A DNA stretch of 64,000 nucleotides from Rhynchospora pubera. Taxonomy: Eukaryota; Streptophyta; Magnoliopsida; Poales; Cyperaceae. The first letter of the stretch is position 1. Each line of letters opens with the position of its first letter. Position numbers and translations under genes: made by a program. Below the pieces are notes generated by a model. The model did no database searches, was not told the origin of the DNA, and saw only the letters and a list, made by a program, of their open reading frames with translations. Positions 10,941-23,070 of this stretch are shown here, piece after piece. The DNA lies in assembly GCA_028095005.1 (NCBI GenBank), contig CM051460.1, forward strand, positions 79,501,676 through 79,565,675, in the 5' to 3' direction.

Positions 10941-11945
10941 GTTGATGAGGAACAATCTGATTCAGCCATCCCCTCTTCAAGTTAGTGCATAATTTAACTA
11001 GAACTTTTACTTTGGAATGATTAAAATGATTTGATGTAAGGATTTGTTACTTTTGCAATTTAGCTCTCTCAGAATCACACTTGGTGCTAGTGCATGTCAG
11101 ATGGCAGATGGCAGTCCAGCAAATGAGGTACTCCCTTACTTCTTTGACTGCTAAAACTTGTCTCACTTCTATTTTTTCACTTTCTCAACAAGTAGTTTTT
11201 TCAAGCAGGTAATTCCTTAGTAAAAGGCAGTTCGTTCTAAATAGAAAAAAGGTGAGCAACTGATTATAAACTGTTAAAGATTTTAGTATTTTATTTTATA
11301 TTCTCTGTTAGTTTCTAATCTAATGATCTCATAATTAGTTGACCCTCGAGAATGGAGCTATAACAACAGGAGAGAGGAGCTAAGCATCTCTTATGAGGAA
11401 GTGAATTTGGAAACTACAACGTCTATTGTGCAAAGTTTGGGTCACTAATTAGGGAAAGAGACTACAGAGGATAAGCCAACTGTAAAGGAATGCTTGCTCT
11501 ATTTAGTTGCAAGTTCAATTTTCTGGTTTTCTTCTTATTGTTATTTAATTAGAGATTTTGATGTTGTCAGACTTGATGGCTGTTAGACGATACAGGCCTT
11601 GTTAGGCTATTATTATTGTACTGCTTGTATGAGTACTGTATTATCCAATTTAAGTGCTATACAAATCTAGACCAACAAACCAAATTTGCTAATTAGCCCA
11701 ATATGTACAGAATCTTTGTACAGGATCAAATTTGCTAATTAAATGCAATAGTACTCAAACTTGGAACTTTTTTGTTAGTTTAATAAAGTTCTTGTTTCAG
11801 TATATGGACATGCTTAGTTAGTAAAATGAACATATTTATTTACATGTCTTGTATGGTAATTGATAATACTTAATTGTTTCAGTTATGTAATTTTTCTTTT
11901 TCTTTACAGATGCAAGGATAGACTGAAGGAGAAGATTAAATGCAG
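10941..11945 (+). pseudogene. Captured or decayed gene fragment inside the TIR element
   Basis: Exon-like pieces with consensus borders. 10941-10980 is preceded by aatgcag and followed by gttagtg. 11064-11127 is preceded by caatttag and followed by gtactc. These two join in frame to give a 34-codon open reading (VDEEQSDSAIPS in the first, HLVLVHVRWQMAVQQM in the second). A third open piece, 11341-11449, contains DPREWSYNNRREELSISYE and ends in TAA. A fourth is at 11910-11945, after tctttacag. Phases do not chain all four pieces, so the product is doubtful. The left TIR would serve as CT-rich 5' UTR. I do not recognise the parent gene. Confidence 0.4.
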
Positions 11946-11949
11946 GTCA

Positions 11950-13594
11950 CATGAAGGATTCATATTGCAGTAGAAAATGATTTTGCACATGAATGATACT
12001 ATATATTAAATTTCATTGTTGTATGTGTTTGCTAATTTAATTCTTCAATGACTACTTTTTAATTTTGATGTAAGTAGACATGGTTCCTCATATTACATGG
12101 CATATGAAAGAAGACATGAAGGGGAACTAGGAAGAACAATGGCTTGAAAATATAGGACCTCAGTTTTTTTTATTAGGCAAGGTTTCTAGTGTAAAATTGT
12201 TGTTGTTAATGTGTTTTGCCCCTTTTTTAGCTTAATGCGTGCTATTTTAATAAATGAATGTATATTGGATTCGTGGATGCTAGTTTTGGTGGTGCATGAT
12301 TGATGATTAACTAACTTTTGGGGTGTTTTTGTAACTTACAAGTTTGCTATTTCACTATTCATATTTGATATTAGACTCTTAAACTTAGTCTTTTTATATA
12401 TGTTTTCGATGCTATTTTACATGCCTTTGAAGCCGAATAAGATAGATATTAGACCAGCTAACTAGGGAGCACATTTGAACAAAACGAGTTGGCTCAAATT
12501 GTAGCACAAAACAAGAACAATAAATATTGTAGTTCTAGACAGATTAAATTGACACCAAATTGGAATTGCATTTTTTTCTAAAAGAAACATCAATTTATTC
12601 ACAAAAAGGAAAAAAAAAAACCAATGTTAATTTGAAATAATTTTATCTAAATTACCAAATCAACTTAATAAAAAAAACTTCATCCAAACAACAAAAATTG
12701 ATAACATCAAACATATTCTTCATATAACATCATTTGCTATTATAAGTTAACAAACCTGCCGTATTGACCTAGCAAAAAGAAAAAGAACACAAAGTATTTG
12801 CTACTACTATAACGACCCTGCTGAATTTATATACCATTTGAACTTGTACAAACAAAACAACAGAAATTAAAAGAAAAAAAGGAGAAATTAAAAGAAGAAA
12901 AAAAAAATGCAACGCTAAAGAAGCTCAATTTACCAGTAGAAGAAGACAGAAAGAAAGTAAACACTGAGTTGTACAAATAATTTTTTTTTTTATTGAACTT
13001 TTAAGTCCAGAGTTACAAGTACATGTCTATATATATAACCAAGTTACAATTAAACTTTGAGTTACACTCTACATACTTGTTTATACCAGCATCTCTATCT
13101 TCTGTATACTGGTTTGTACCAGTATCTTGCGATATCTCAAAATATTTGTCTAATAAGCACGTAGAAAGATACGAGAATATAAACACTTGTAGCAAAAATA
13201 TATTGTTGCCACGCTAATTCTATTTGCAATGTTTCAATTTAGCCCTTTAATTAAGAAAATATGAGCATTGAACATCGACCAGACAATGTACCGGTATCGA
13301 ACTAGTATTAACTGAAGTATCATTGGTCTCTCTGGAGGTGATGGATATACGAAGGAACGAATTTGCTGAATTTGAGAAGAGGTGCACGATCCGATCGGAG
13401 ACTTTGGAGGAGTGAGACGTCGCCGGCGGAGGCGGAGGCGGAGGTGGGTCTGAACTCTGAAGGTTTGGTGCTTGAAAAGGAGCGAGATAGGAGCGCCGAT
13501 CCGGTGCAGAGAGGCCAGTGGCATGGCTAAGGGTGAGCGAGAGGCAGTCAGAGGGTGGGGAGAGAGGAGAGATGTTTCTCTGTATCGAGGGGGA
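11950..13594. other. Interior of the TIR element without a recognisable gene
   Basis: AT-rich. A probable polyadenylation signal (aataaa, about 12249) and poly-A-rich stretches around 12540-12920. No transposase motif was seen on either strand. Confidence 0.4.
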
Positions 13595-13887
13595 AAGGAA
13601 GAAAGGGGCGACGGAGGGGCTTGTGGGGTCGAGAGCAAGAGAAGCAGAGAGAAAGGGGATGGAGGTGGTGTGCGAGGGAGTGCGAGGAGGAGAAAGGTCC
13701 TTCATCCTTCGAATTCGATATTTTTTGGATCCGTCGGAGAAGCAGGTAGAGGAACGGATCCGAAATAAAACCCGATAAGGCCAGACCGCGTGGGAGAGGA
13801 GAGGAAAGATTTAAGACCCTCGGATTTTGCTAACGATCCAGATCCTGTGCGCTGGACGGTCCTGCGCGGCACAGGATCTGGATTCGT
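13595..13887. repeat. Right terminal inverted repeat with a terminal hairpin
   Basis: Inverted match to 10409-10745. The tip repeats the self-complementary arrangement: ccagatcctgtgc (13838-13850) and gcacaggatctgg (13869-13881). The purine-rich strand reads open in three overlapping frames here, but this is composition, not a gene. Confidence 0.8.
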
Positions 13888-14420
13888 GCTACGTATAGCG
13901 AGACAAAATTGCAAGATGATGTTCACATGTGAAAAAGCTTGCTTTTCCAAGGATAATATGCTGGTCTGAGGAATGTTATACGAACATCAAGGTTTCTCAA
14001 ATTTGTGAATCTTATTGCCAATCTTCTAATTACAACTACATATATCATTCTTCAGTTCTTTTTTCTGGAGTAAGAATTACATGTAATACATCTTTCCGTC
14101 ATCAAAAATATATTGTACATTTTACAAAAAACCATTGCCCTGCCTTTTAGATATTCTGGTTAAAATTTTTGGAGTTCCGAAACTCACTTTAAATTCGAAA
14201 AAAAAAATGTATGATGACTGATAGATAATTATATGTCTAGATACATTGTTAAAAAAAAAATTTAAAAATGAAGAAGAGTATATGAAGTGACTCCAATGCT
14301 TTAAACTTTTTACTTTTGGGACTCCAATGCTTTATTGGGAGGGTGGGAGGGTGGGACAGTTTGGCTCACATCTGTCAAATTGAAAATGGGTTCATTCATG
14401 CCATATATTGAAGATGTTAG
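13888..14420 (+). repeat. Duplicated unit, copy B (right part)
   Basis: Resumes the unit after the TIR element: gcttgcttttccaag, ggtttctcaaatttgtgaat, a TATTCTGGTTAAAATTTTTGGA segment and the closing GGACAGTTTGGCTCACATC, as at 21690-21910 and 47255-47700. Confidence 0.65.
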
Positions 14421-14945
14421 ATTTCTGTTGCATATATACCAGGAGGACTACTGCAACACTTAACCATCGAAACATATATTAATCTCGGGTATTTAGATCC
14501 GGATCTATTACTGTAGCTAAACACTGTTGGCAAACAGTTGTTTCATCCGGGCCGTCCGTTGGGTTGGGTTCATCCTGGTCGTCTGATGCTGTTTTGTTTG
14601 GCCGTTTGATCAGTTCTCTTTCGAGATATTTCCTTGCTTTCCTCGATTTGCTTCGCCAAGTACAATCTCTCTGATCTCAGGCGCTCTCCATGTGGTTGTC
14701 GTACGGCTTCTCTTCGACAAATGGTCGTGGTCTCTGCACCGCTCTCTCTACTTTCCTCTATTTGGGATCTGCTGTTCTTCTGTGCTCTCATTCTGGTCTA
14801 TTGCTTCGATCTGCTACCGGTCTGATCGATGCGCCATGTAGGTTGCGTACGGAAACCCATCCGCCATGTGCTCTTGGTTCTGTGAGCCCTCGACTTTGTT
14901 TCCTCCTCTTCTTCGTTGCTCTCCTCTGCTACTGGTCCAGGGATT

Positions 14946-15007
14946 ATGGCGCAGCAATTTGCCTCTTCGATTTCTGGAGCGCCGTGGCCTTATTTCGTTT
15001 GCGACAG
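14946..15007 (+). pseudogene. Captured first-exon-like fragment in the Helitron
   Basis: An ATG opens 20 codons plus two bases (MAQQFASSISGAPWPYFVCD), ending at a CAG|GTTAGC donor (GT at 15008). It follows a CT-rich leader resembling a plant 5' UTR. The next acceptors (15699, 15715) give stops soon after joining, so no long product is supported. An open stretch containing SRHIKKNILAYELATKSKGA lies just downstream (15716-15854), in a frame that does not match the splice phase. Confidence 0.35.
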
Positions 15008-16175
15008 GTTAGCTTTTAATCTCAGCTTCGTCTCTTTCCTCCTTTCCATCATTATTTTTTTGTGGCTTCTCCCTTCTCCTACTATTTTTGCGCTGAGTTT
15101 ATCGCATTTTCTTTTCTATCTCTCTTTTTGTTTTGTATTTCGAGTTTCACGAATTTCCTTTAGAGATTTTGGGTTCATGCAGTAGACTCGCCCGTACTCA
15201 GCTATTCATATTGCAATTGGGAGAACTATATGTTTTTAGACCGTTTCCTTTTTCACAATATTATTTTATTTCCATCATTACTTATAATTTTACCTTCCGG
15301 ATTCTCTTTTTTGATTTGGGGATTTCTTCTTAATTTGGTTTGTTCGGTCTTTCCTGCCCCTCTTGCCTTCTCCTGATGCTATTTGACAGTTTTATCTTTT
15401 TTTTTTATTTCTTCTCTGATTTCTTTCTTCTTTCTGATTTCATAGATTTCTCTTTGCTTTTATCTCCTGCTAATTTGAGAAATTGGGATGCTCATAGTTT
15501 AGGTTTTATTTCAGTATGCTGCTTTATCTCTTTGCTTTTTTTAGATTTTTTTCCCCTCTTCAGTTTCGACTGAATTCATGTGGCATATAGCTAATTTGGA
15601 AATCAAATGGCTCTCCTTTTGGTTTATTAGATCAATTAGATCTATTAAGATCGTTGCTTCGTTTCTTTCAATATCAACTTTTTAATTTTGCTTTCGTAGG
15701 TGAGGATCTAATTAGATCAAGGATCAGTCACGGCACATCAAGAAGAACATCCTTGCCTATGAACTAGCAACAAAATCCAAAGGTGCAATGGTTTACCTTA
15801 ATAATTGTCACCGTGAATGTAAACAAAATTGGTACAGTATGATAGTCCCTTGATGAATCATGTTGTATAAGTGAACTTTGGTGCACATAAGAAGTTTGTC
15901 AAATTTCCTAAATGGTTATCTTCATCGGTAGATAATTTTGAATTTTATCTTTTTGTGTATATCCTTGATTTCATATCAAAAGAGGCTACATTCTTCACCA
16001 GTATAGGAAATTTGTGTAATATATTGTATTGATCATTTCCGTAGTGTAAAATCTCAAAGGATATGTTTCTGTTCTCTCTTGAGAGAGTTTGTGGGTGGGT
16101 ACATGTTTGTTTGTTTTGGGATTTTCTATAAAGTTGATATTGATTTATTTTGTCGGGTGTGTGGCTTTTTTTTTT

Positions 16176-16196
16176 GGGGGGGGGGGGTGGGGGGGG
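16176..16196 (+). repeat. Poly-G run (12 G, T, 8 G)
   Basis: Preceded by a T tract. It lies in an intron-like part of the Helitron and could form a G-quadruplex. Confidence 0.9.
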
Positions 16197-16457
16197 TGCT
16201 GTTGTGAGGATGCTGCTCGAGATCCTTACTAAATTTTCTGTTTAAATATGTTTAGGAAGATATTTTTTTAGCTAATAATTCCTGTTATATTCTTCTATTT
16301 GTAGCAGATTGTTTGTCATTTTGGCTAGGAACTCGATGACCTGGAGGCTGGAGGTATTTTCTCTGAAACAAAGATTATGGTACTGTGGTATGTGGGCAAT
16401 TTACGTGAAAACAATCATATGTTCTTTTTATATAACCTGATTTTTTTATATTTTGAG

Positions 16458-16676
16458 GATTTTTAAGGATCTTATTGAGAATGAGACCCTTCTTGAAGAT
16501 ACGAAGGATGAGTTCAAGGTACAAAATTACATTTTATCAATTTTGAAATTCTTTTTTGCCAGTTCAAACCTGTATTTACAAAACATTCTTTATATTGCAG
16601 TTGAATTCTTATTTTGTATTTTTCTCAGAATTATGTAAAGGAGCAAGTTTGGGAAAGAAAGGCTGCCCAACGGCAG
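16458..16676 (+). pseudogene. Captured two-exon fragment in the Helitron
   Basis: Two short exons keep one frame across an intron. 16458-16518 follows ttttgag and reads IFKDLIENETLLEDTKDEFK, ending at aag|gtac. 16629-16676 follows ttctcag and reads NYVKEQVWERKAAQRQ, ending at cag|gtat. Thirty-six residues, highly charged and helix-prone, joined in phase, are unlikely by chance in such AT-rich DNA. The parent gene is not recognised. Confidence 0.5.
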
Positions 16677-19002
16677 GTATGTTGTAACTGCTCAATTAAT
16701 GCAATTCTTGTTATATGTTTAATTATGTTAAAGACAATAAACCCTCAAATTATGTTAAATGCAATTCCAAATTAGAAAGAAACCCTCAAGATGCATTCTT
16801 AAGGCGAGGCCTTATTTTAGATGTTATATATGGTTAACATGATGAATACAAATTTTTATTTTAATTTATTTTTTCTGAAAGAATTTATCATGAAATTTCT
16901 TATATTTGTCATAATTCATTCATAAGATCAGCAATACAATTTAAATTTGATGATAAAGGATTTTGTGATTCCACTATTATGTTGATTTTCAGATGACACA
17001 CGTTCTTCCTGATTTGTGATTTGAAGTTCACAGTAAGCTTCTAGCCCTGAGTGTCTTAGGTTGAAGAGAAAATCAGGTATATTCCTCCTTTTAATTGTGA
17101 AATTTAGTTTTGATAAAAATTTGAAAAACGTTGCTGGAGTGTGTTGCAAATTTAGTCATGATTCCACATTTAAGTCAAATTAGTGGATGTATGGGCTGCT
17201 CTGAAAATATGAGGTATCATTGAGGTATATTTTGGATAATTACAAATTCTCATCTCACGGTGTGGTTTGTTTTTTTTTTTTTTGCAAAGAGTGGTATCAA
17301 TAAATGTACTGGTTCAAACTTATAACATACAATTAGAGTTGTTTGTTTCTACCAATTTTTTTTTTCTTTCATGTCCATATCACTTAATTTCCTTTAAATT
17401 TATGATGTCGCTTTGTTCTTTAGTATGGTGGTGTCAATACATATTAAATTTCCTCTACACACACACACACAAAGTAGAAACTTCAGATTTATGAAGTCAT
17501 CATCTCCATTGCTTATTCAGGCCTACAAATCTATGACTGACATTTGGAACCTAAGTTGGATTGTCATTGGTCATTTATGAAATTACGAGCGTATCTGAAT
17601 TGCTTCTTGATAAATTCTATAGCTCAGCATTTCACTTTCATTATATTCTGTCCTTTTTTAATTTTTGATGCTAATGGATGAATAGCAAATGTTAGATATG
17701 GAACTATGCACTTAATAATCTTTGATCTTTTGTTTAATTTAGCATATGGAGCTATCATTTTCTCCTGTCTGAATGCGCAAGCCATGTCTACAGCAAACAA
17801 TTTCTCAACCTACACAAACAGGTTTATCTCGCCCTTCACTCTCCAATATCACTCTCATCGTAAACTAATATTTTCTGCATTGAAATATAGGGTAATTTTT
17901 TTAAATATATAACTCATCATTTAGAAAACATATTACACTGACCATTTCAGTTTAGACAACTCAATTTGAAACTTATTTTTCTATGCTTCAACTCAAATTA
18001 TATGTTTGCTTTGTATATATGTTCCTTGATTTGTTGTGCTTTACACGGTGATTAGATTAGCTTGAGAGAGAACCTTAATCTAGAGAGAAATATAAATACA
18101 ATAATGTCTTACTAGCTTTAATTATGCTTATTGATATGCTATAGGAATAATTAACTTTTGCTAATAGACCATTACCAGTATGGTATTCATGCCATGCTGA
18201 ACCAAAGTAGATGAGCAGAGCAAAATTGTCAACATGAAGCTGCACTGACTTTTGCAAAATTGGCATTAAGATAATGATTGATGGGGTTAAGTGGTAAAGA
18301 TATAAGCTACAAATAAACATGTGAAAATTTTTTTTTGTCAAAATTTTCTATGATTTTGGCTCTTATCAGTCCAATAATTCTTTGTGGCTATCTTATTAGG
18401 CACCCTTTTTTTGTTTTCATATATATGACAACAATAGTCAATTAGAGATATTTTTCATGTGGTCTTATGAGTGTGTACCAATTTCATATCAGTTCACTAT
18501 TTAATATTTGGTGTCTATAATTTTAATATGCAAGTTTTGCTTTTTTTTTTTTTGGTCAATACCTGTGTGGTGATATTATGTGCTCACCAATTCTTCTATT
18601 AGTAACTCCAGCATATTTTGATTTTAATATACAAGTTTTCCTTTACTTTTCATTTTGGTCACAAAATTTCAAAGTGGAGACATTGATTTTAATTAGAGCA
18701 TCTGATCTACTCTGTCTCCAAAAAATCGTAATGCATGCGAAAGATTAATTCTTCCTATACTATATGTATCGTTGCAGCTTGCATGAATTGTATGGATTAA
18801 TTTTTTCATCATTACAAAAAAAAATAAAATTTTTTTTCATCATTAGTCGTTTCTTGATTGTTTATTTATAGTTGATGATCAGAGTTGCTAAATCTAATTT
18901 TTCGTCTTCATAAATCATTAATTATAGCACTGTTCAAATGAAAACAAAAGTCATCAAAATAGCTCTCCAATACTAAATCTAACAAAAATATGAAAAAATA
19001 GA

Positions 19003-19028
19003 TCGCGCAACGCGCGAGACCCCGCTAG
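19003..19028 (+). other. Helitron 3' terminal hairpin and CTAG end
   Basis: Six-base-pair GC stem with loop AAC, seven-base spacer, then CTAG. This is the expected architecture of a plant Helitron terminus. The flanking base is T (19029). Confidence 0.85.
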
Positions 19029-19560
19029 TTAATATGTATAATTGTATATGTTCGTCGCCTTTTTTTCTAAAAAAAGAAAAATCATTAAGATACGAAAGGA
19101 ACAATAAATAACGACGTTGCGTCAGTATTTTTTTTTTAGTGAATATATTGGAAAGATTCTTGATAATGAAGCAGTCAAACAGAGACGTAAAAATGGAAAA
19201 AGGAAAAAGGAAAGAGGATTTTTTTTTTCATTATGCATAAAAGAATAAATATTATAACTTTAATATTCATAAAGAAACCTGGCCTCGGTGGGATTTCTAA
19301 TCTGTGTCCTCCATGTTTTATTTTAAATTAATCTAAAATAGTCCTACACAAATTTAACAATTAATATGTCATTTTAAATGCTTGTAGATAAAAATGTGTG
19401 AACTGATTTGCACACCTTCAAATTTGATGTATTGATAAAGTACTTCTTTTTAGGCTAAAATTTTCCTAATCGAATGACAGTACTACTATTGCTCAAAGAA
19501 ACCGTCATCATTGTAATATTCTCAATTCACTAAGGGTAATTTTGTTCTAGAAAGGAGTGT
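19029..19560. repeat. Duplicated-unit tail (copy 1 of 3)
   Basis: Matches 22380-22700 and 58980-59520. Shared landmarks: CATTAAGATACGAAAG, TTCTTGATAATGAA then CAGTCAAACAGA, GAGGATTT with TTCATTATGCA, AATATTATAACTTTAATATT, and CGGATTTCTAATCTGTGTCC. No coding frame. Confidence 0.65.
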
Positions 19561-19659
19561 TATATCAATACTGGGCGTGCAAATCAATTCAATTTTCTAA
19601 GCAGTTTAAATATTCATACTTCATTTAATAAAAACTTTAAATATTAATATGAAAAACAT

Positions 19660-20545
19660 CTGTCAGATTTAACAATTAGATTTATGCCATTGTGAAAATT
19701 TAAAATTAGAAAAATACCATCATTAAATGAGAAATTAGTTTTATGCCATTATGAAATAGAGCAAATTAGTTTTATGCCATTGAAAAATTGATTTGTCAAT
19801 TTTACCCTTTTAAATATGCCACTTTGAAATTTTAAAATTAGAGAAATGCCATCATTATACGACAAATTAGTTTTATACCCCTACAAATTAATTAAAATGA
19901 GTAATGCGTCGTTGCAAAAATAAAAAACTTAGATATATACCACTAGTGTATTCAATAATGGCATAAAATAAAACTTTATATTATTAACAACAAAAATGCG
20001 GTAAAATTAAATTTTATCCATCTTTACTTATATCATTAACTTGTATAATTAATGAGAAATAAAATATTAGGCAAATAGCTGAGATGTTGCAATAAATTTG
20101 TAAAAATCAAAATACATAATAAAAAAATACCGACTAGTATGGTTACTTAATCATGGGTTAATTAATAAAAATTTCCAAAATACATACTAAGAACGGTTTC
20201 AAAATTAAAAAAAATAAGAAAAAAAGCTTGGAGATTTACGCAGAATATTCTAGCATATTTTAGTGTGCAAATCTCCAAACATTTTTTAGCTGGTATACAA
20301 AATACATACTAAGTTTGGAGATAGGCTTAGCACACAAGTTTATTAACAAGGGTAATTTGAGATTTTAGAAAAATATTAAGAGCATTCATGGTGGTATTTT
20401 TGGAATTAATTTTTTTTGGAATGAGATAATGGCATATTTCTAATTTACATAATTTGATGATGGCATAAATATAATTTGTAATCTAACAATGGCATATCCC
20501 TAATTAGCTAATTTTCACATTGGCATAACACCAATTAATCCTATA
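19660..20545. repeat. Imperfect foldback with iterated ATGCCAT motifs
   Basis: The left arm repeats TTAGTTTTATGCCATT-type units (19678, 19738, 19772). The right arm carries the inverse, AATGGCATA units (20425, 20456, 20487, 20520). The arms are diverged and spacing varies, so this looks like an old non-autonomous element, or several. No open frame. Confidence 0.5.
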
Positions 20546-20734
20546 TAACAATTAATATGTTAGATTTCTATATTTATTTTAATTATCATGCAGAAACCTA
20601 ACAATTAATTTAATTTTATGCAAACTTTTAAAAACTCTGTTTTTTTATTTTATTGCCGCTTTATTACTATTTTATCATCGATAAATGCTAAATCACAACC
20701 TAACTGTCAAACTGCACAAATTGCAATTTAAAAC

Positions 20735-21960
20735 ATTGTTTTTATGTTTATTTCACACTATTTTTTGAGCTTATTTCCTTCTCTTTAAATTTACACCATT
20801 CATTTGATATCTTCAATCGCTAATTGTATGACTCATCTAATTAACACACTGGATCATGCAAAGAAGAAATAGGTGTGAATAATTTCCGTTATTATGTTAT
20901 ATATCCTTATTTATGAGGCTCATTCAGAGTCATCTTCTTTGTCATTGATATCGCAATTAATATTTAATTTATGCAGTGATATCGGACTCATATTTGACTA
21001 ATAAATTAATAATTAAGAATATACTAATATCAGATGTTGGAGAAAATAAAATTTTTGTAAGATTTGAATTTTGAAGAAGTTGGCTAGTTTATCCAACCGT
21101 CGGCATGCATGGGGAGCGTAATCGGTAAGGAGCCATGTGTAATTCCTGGCATTTTTGTTACTATAAAGGTACTATTTAAAAATATTTTTTTAAAAGAATA
21201 ATTCCTTAAGGGCTTTTCAAGTTTCTGCTCAGTGGTTAATATATTCGAAAGTGGTACAAAATTTTGCGTTCTATTCATAAATAAATTTTCATACGAACGT
21301 AATAATAAACTGTAACCGTAACATTGATTATTTAGTCCTATCTAGTAAATCATTTTGCCAAAATGACACTTCAAGACTAAGAGCAATTTCAATTCGTATT
21401 ATTATTTTTTTTAAATTAACCTTTTTTTATACTTTTTATAGTATTTTAACAATCATCAACATTATATAACTGGAGCTCATAATTTCCAATTTACTTTAGG
21501 ATGAACATCGTTCACATTTTTAACGAAGGCGGGGTCAATGGATCTCAAGTTGGGAAGGGATTTGGTAAAAGAGGAGATGCTCAATACTTGGACACAAATT
21601 GGAAAATTTGAGTGCAAAATCGTCATTGTTGTGCTCCTTGTCTCTTCTTCTGCAAAGGCCAGTTTTTCCATAACAATGCTGAACAGAGGAATGGAATAAG
21701 AACAATAAGGTTTCTCAAATTACTGAATCTAATTGCCAATCTTGTAATCTGAGTTCTGACTTCCTCTAAATAAGATCTATGTAATATATCATTCTAATAA
21801 TCTTTCAGTTTCCTTTTTATTATTCCAATATATATTGTAAATTTTACAGAAAACCAATGCCTAGTCTTTTAGATATTCTGGTTAAAATTTTTGGAATTCC
21901 AAAACTCACCTTAAACTTGAAAAAAAGAAAAATGTATGATCTTAAGATTGATAGATAATT
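20735..21960 (+). repeat. Duplicated unit, copy C
   Basis: Contains the first exon-like block (20975-21165, ending AAAG|GTAC) and the second (from 21499). In this copy the first block has an in-frame TGA after RFEF, so it is broken. The following part, to 21960, matches copies A, D and E (GGTTTCTCAAATT, TTTTTGGAATTCCAAAACTC). Confidence 0.72.
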
Positions 21961-22700
21961 ATACGTCTGGATGACTGGTTACATTGTTAAAAAAAAAAAA
22001 GAGAGAAAAGTAAACTATGCACTGGTACAATATTTATGTAAACTAACAAAACAACAAAACACTGGTGCAATATTTATGTAAATATATAATGCATTATTAA
22101 AATAGCAATACATGCAGTGTTATCCAAAGGGCAGGTTTCACAGCAACAAGCTCAATTTCGAGAAATAAGCACAAAAAGTTATTCTACGAACCACCGTTGA
22201 CTAGGGTATTTTTATCCTTTAGATAAAGCATCAGTGTTTTTTTTTAACAAACAAAAAGCATGAGCTTATTCTCTACAAAGAAAAAAAAAATCAGCTTATT
22301 GATTAAATAAGCTGATTTAAATTTCTTTTTTTTGATAATCTAGATAGCAGCTATCTTGGAGAGATGATTTATGTCAAACTGTATATATGTTTCGTTGCCT
22401 TTTTTAAAAAAAAAAAATTATTAAGATACGAAAGCTACAATAACGATGTTGCATCAACATTTTTTTAGTGAATTGGGAATATTATTATTCTTGATAATGA
22501 AACAGTCAAACAGAAACGTAAAAATGGAAAAGGCAAAGAGGATTTACGGCGTCCATATTTTTTCATTATGCAGAACAGAATAAATATTATAACTTTAATA
22601 TTCATAAAGAAAACCTCTATCGGATTTCTAATCTGTGTCCTCCTATGTTTTATTTTAAACCAGCTTAAAATGCCCTTCTCGTATGTGGACAAATAAAGAA
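21961..22700. repeat. Duplicated-unit tail (copy 2 of 3) and flank
   Basis: From 22380 it matches 19029-19560 and 58980-59520. A near-perfect palindrome (AATCAGCTTATT...AATAAGCTGATTT) is at about 22289-22321. No gene. Confidence 0.55.
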
Positions 22701-22891
22701 AAAAATATATTGTTTAATCTAGCATCGATACAAACAGATATGTTATTTAATTTGTTTCTTTATTAGACAGAAAATCAAAATATATTGTTACTTCGTATGT
22801 CGATTAATATCCAACCACAAATCAAATTGATCGAATGGCAAAAACACATGTTTACATGCTAGACCTAGCGTGTAAACTTGATGAAAATTCA

Positions 22892-23070
22892 CTAGGGTTT
22901 GGTGAGTTGTGATTCACGGACAAGCTTAGAAGGCAGATTGGTATCAGGCACGTACCGCATCTCACTCATGTTGGGCGACTCAACGAACAACATTGTGAAC
23001 TCCCCAACCTTTTCAACTGAACCCCTTTTACCAGCACGTAACAACAACTTGTTTTTGTGCCTGGAGAAAA
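22892..23070 (-). pseudogene. SOSS complex subunit B-like OB-fold gene, 3' part (split by a retrotransposon)
   Basis: Read on the minus strand from 23065 this gives 57 codons to a TAG at 22894-22892. It begins SRHKNKLLLRAGKRGSVEKV and continues GEFTMLFVESPNMSEMRY, the second half of the OB fold of plant SOSS-B proteins (hSSB1/NABP2 relatives). SOSS-B binds single-stranded DNA as part of a damage-response complex. The upstream half is at 33247-33465. The break falls at a codon boundary once one copy of the duplicated gaaaa is removed. No other stop or frameshift is visible in either half, so the gene was intact until the insertion. Confidence 0.85.

Larger units (their letters stand above)
10409..13887 (+). 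mobile_element. Pack-MULE-like TIR element carrying a spliced gene fragment
   Basis: The terminal inverted repeats begin ACGAATCCAGATCCTGTGC on both sides (10409 onward, and inverted to 13887). They stay recognisable for about 300 bp, including TCGGGTTTTATTTCGG, GGATGA near the CTCCTCC tract, and CCCCTCCGTCGCCCCTT. The interior has no transposase; it has an exon-intron pattern on the plus strand (10941-11945) and an aataaa near 12249. It sits inside the second exon-like block of copy B. A target duplication is not clear; the flanks gctaacggcg and gctacgtata are only partly alike. Long TIRs plus captured exons fit a Pack-MULE; other TIR superfamilies are possible. Confidence 0.75.
14504..19028 (+). 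mobile_element. Helitron with captured gene fragments
   Basis: The 3' end is diagnostic: a TCGCGC-AAC-GCGCGA hairpin (19003-19017) lies seven bases before CTAG (19025-19028), followed by T. The 5' end is inferred from an A|TC junction at 14503/14504 (A|TCTATTACTG); an alternative junction is at 14497/14498. No Rep/helicase is present, so it is non-autonomous. The interior has a GC-richer, CT-rich leader (14570-15010), then AT-rich introns with exon-like pieces. The DNA after 19029 resumes a duplicated-unit tail like 22380-22690. Confidence 0.72.

Noticed and set aside
13472..13778. Overlapping open frames rich in R, G and E
   Set aside because: Three frames are open at once because the TIR strand is purine-rich and lacks T; composition, not genes.
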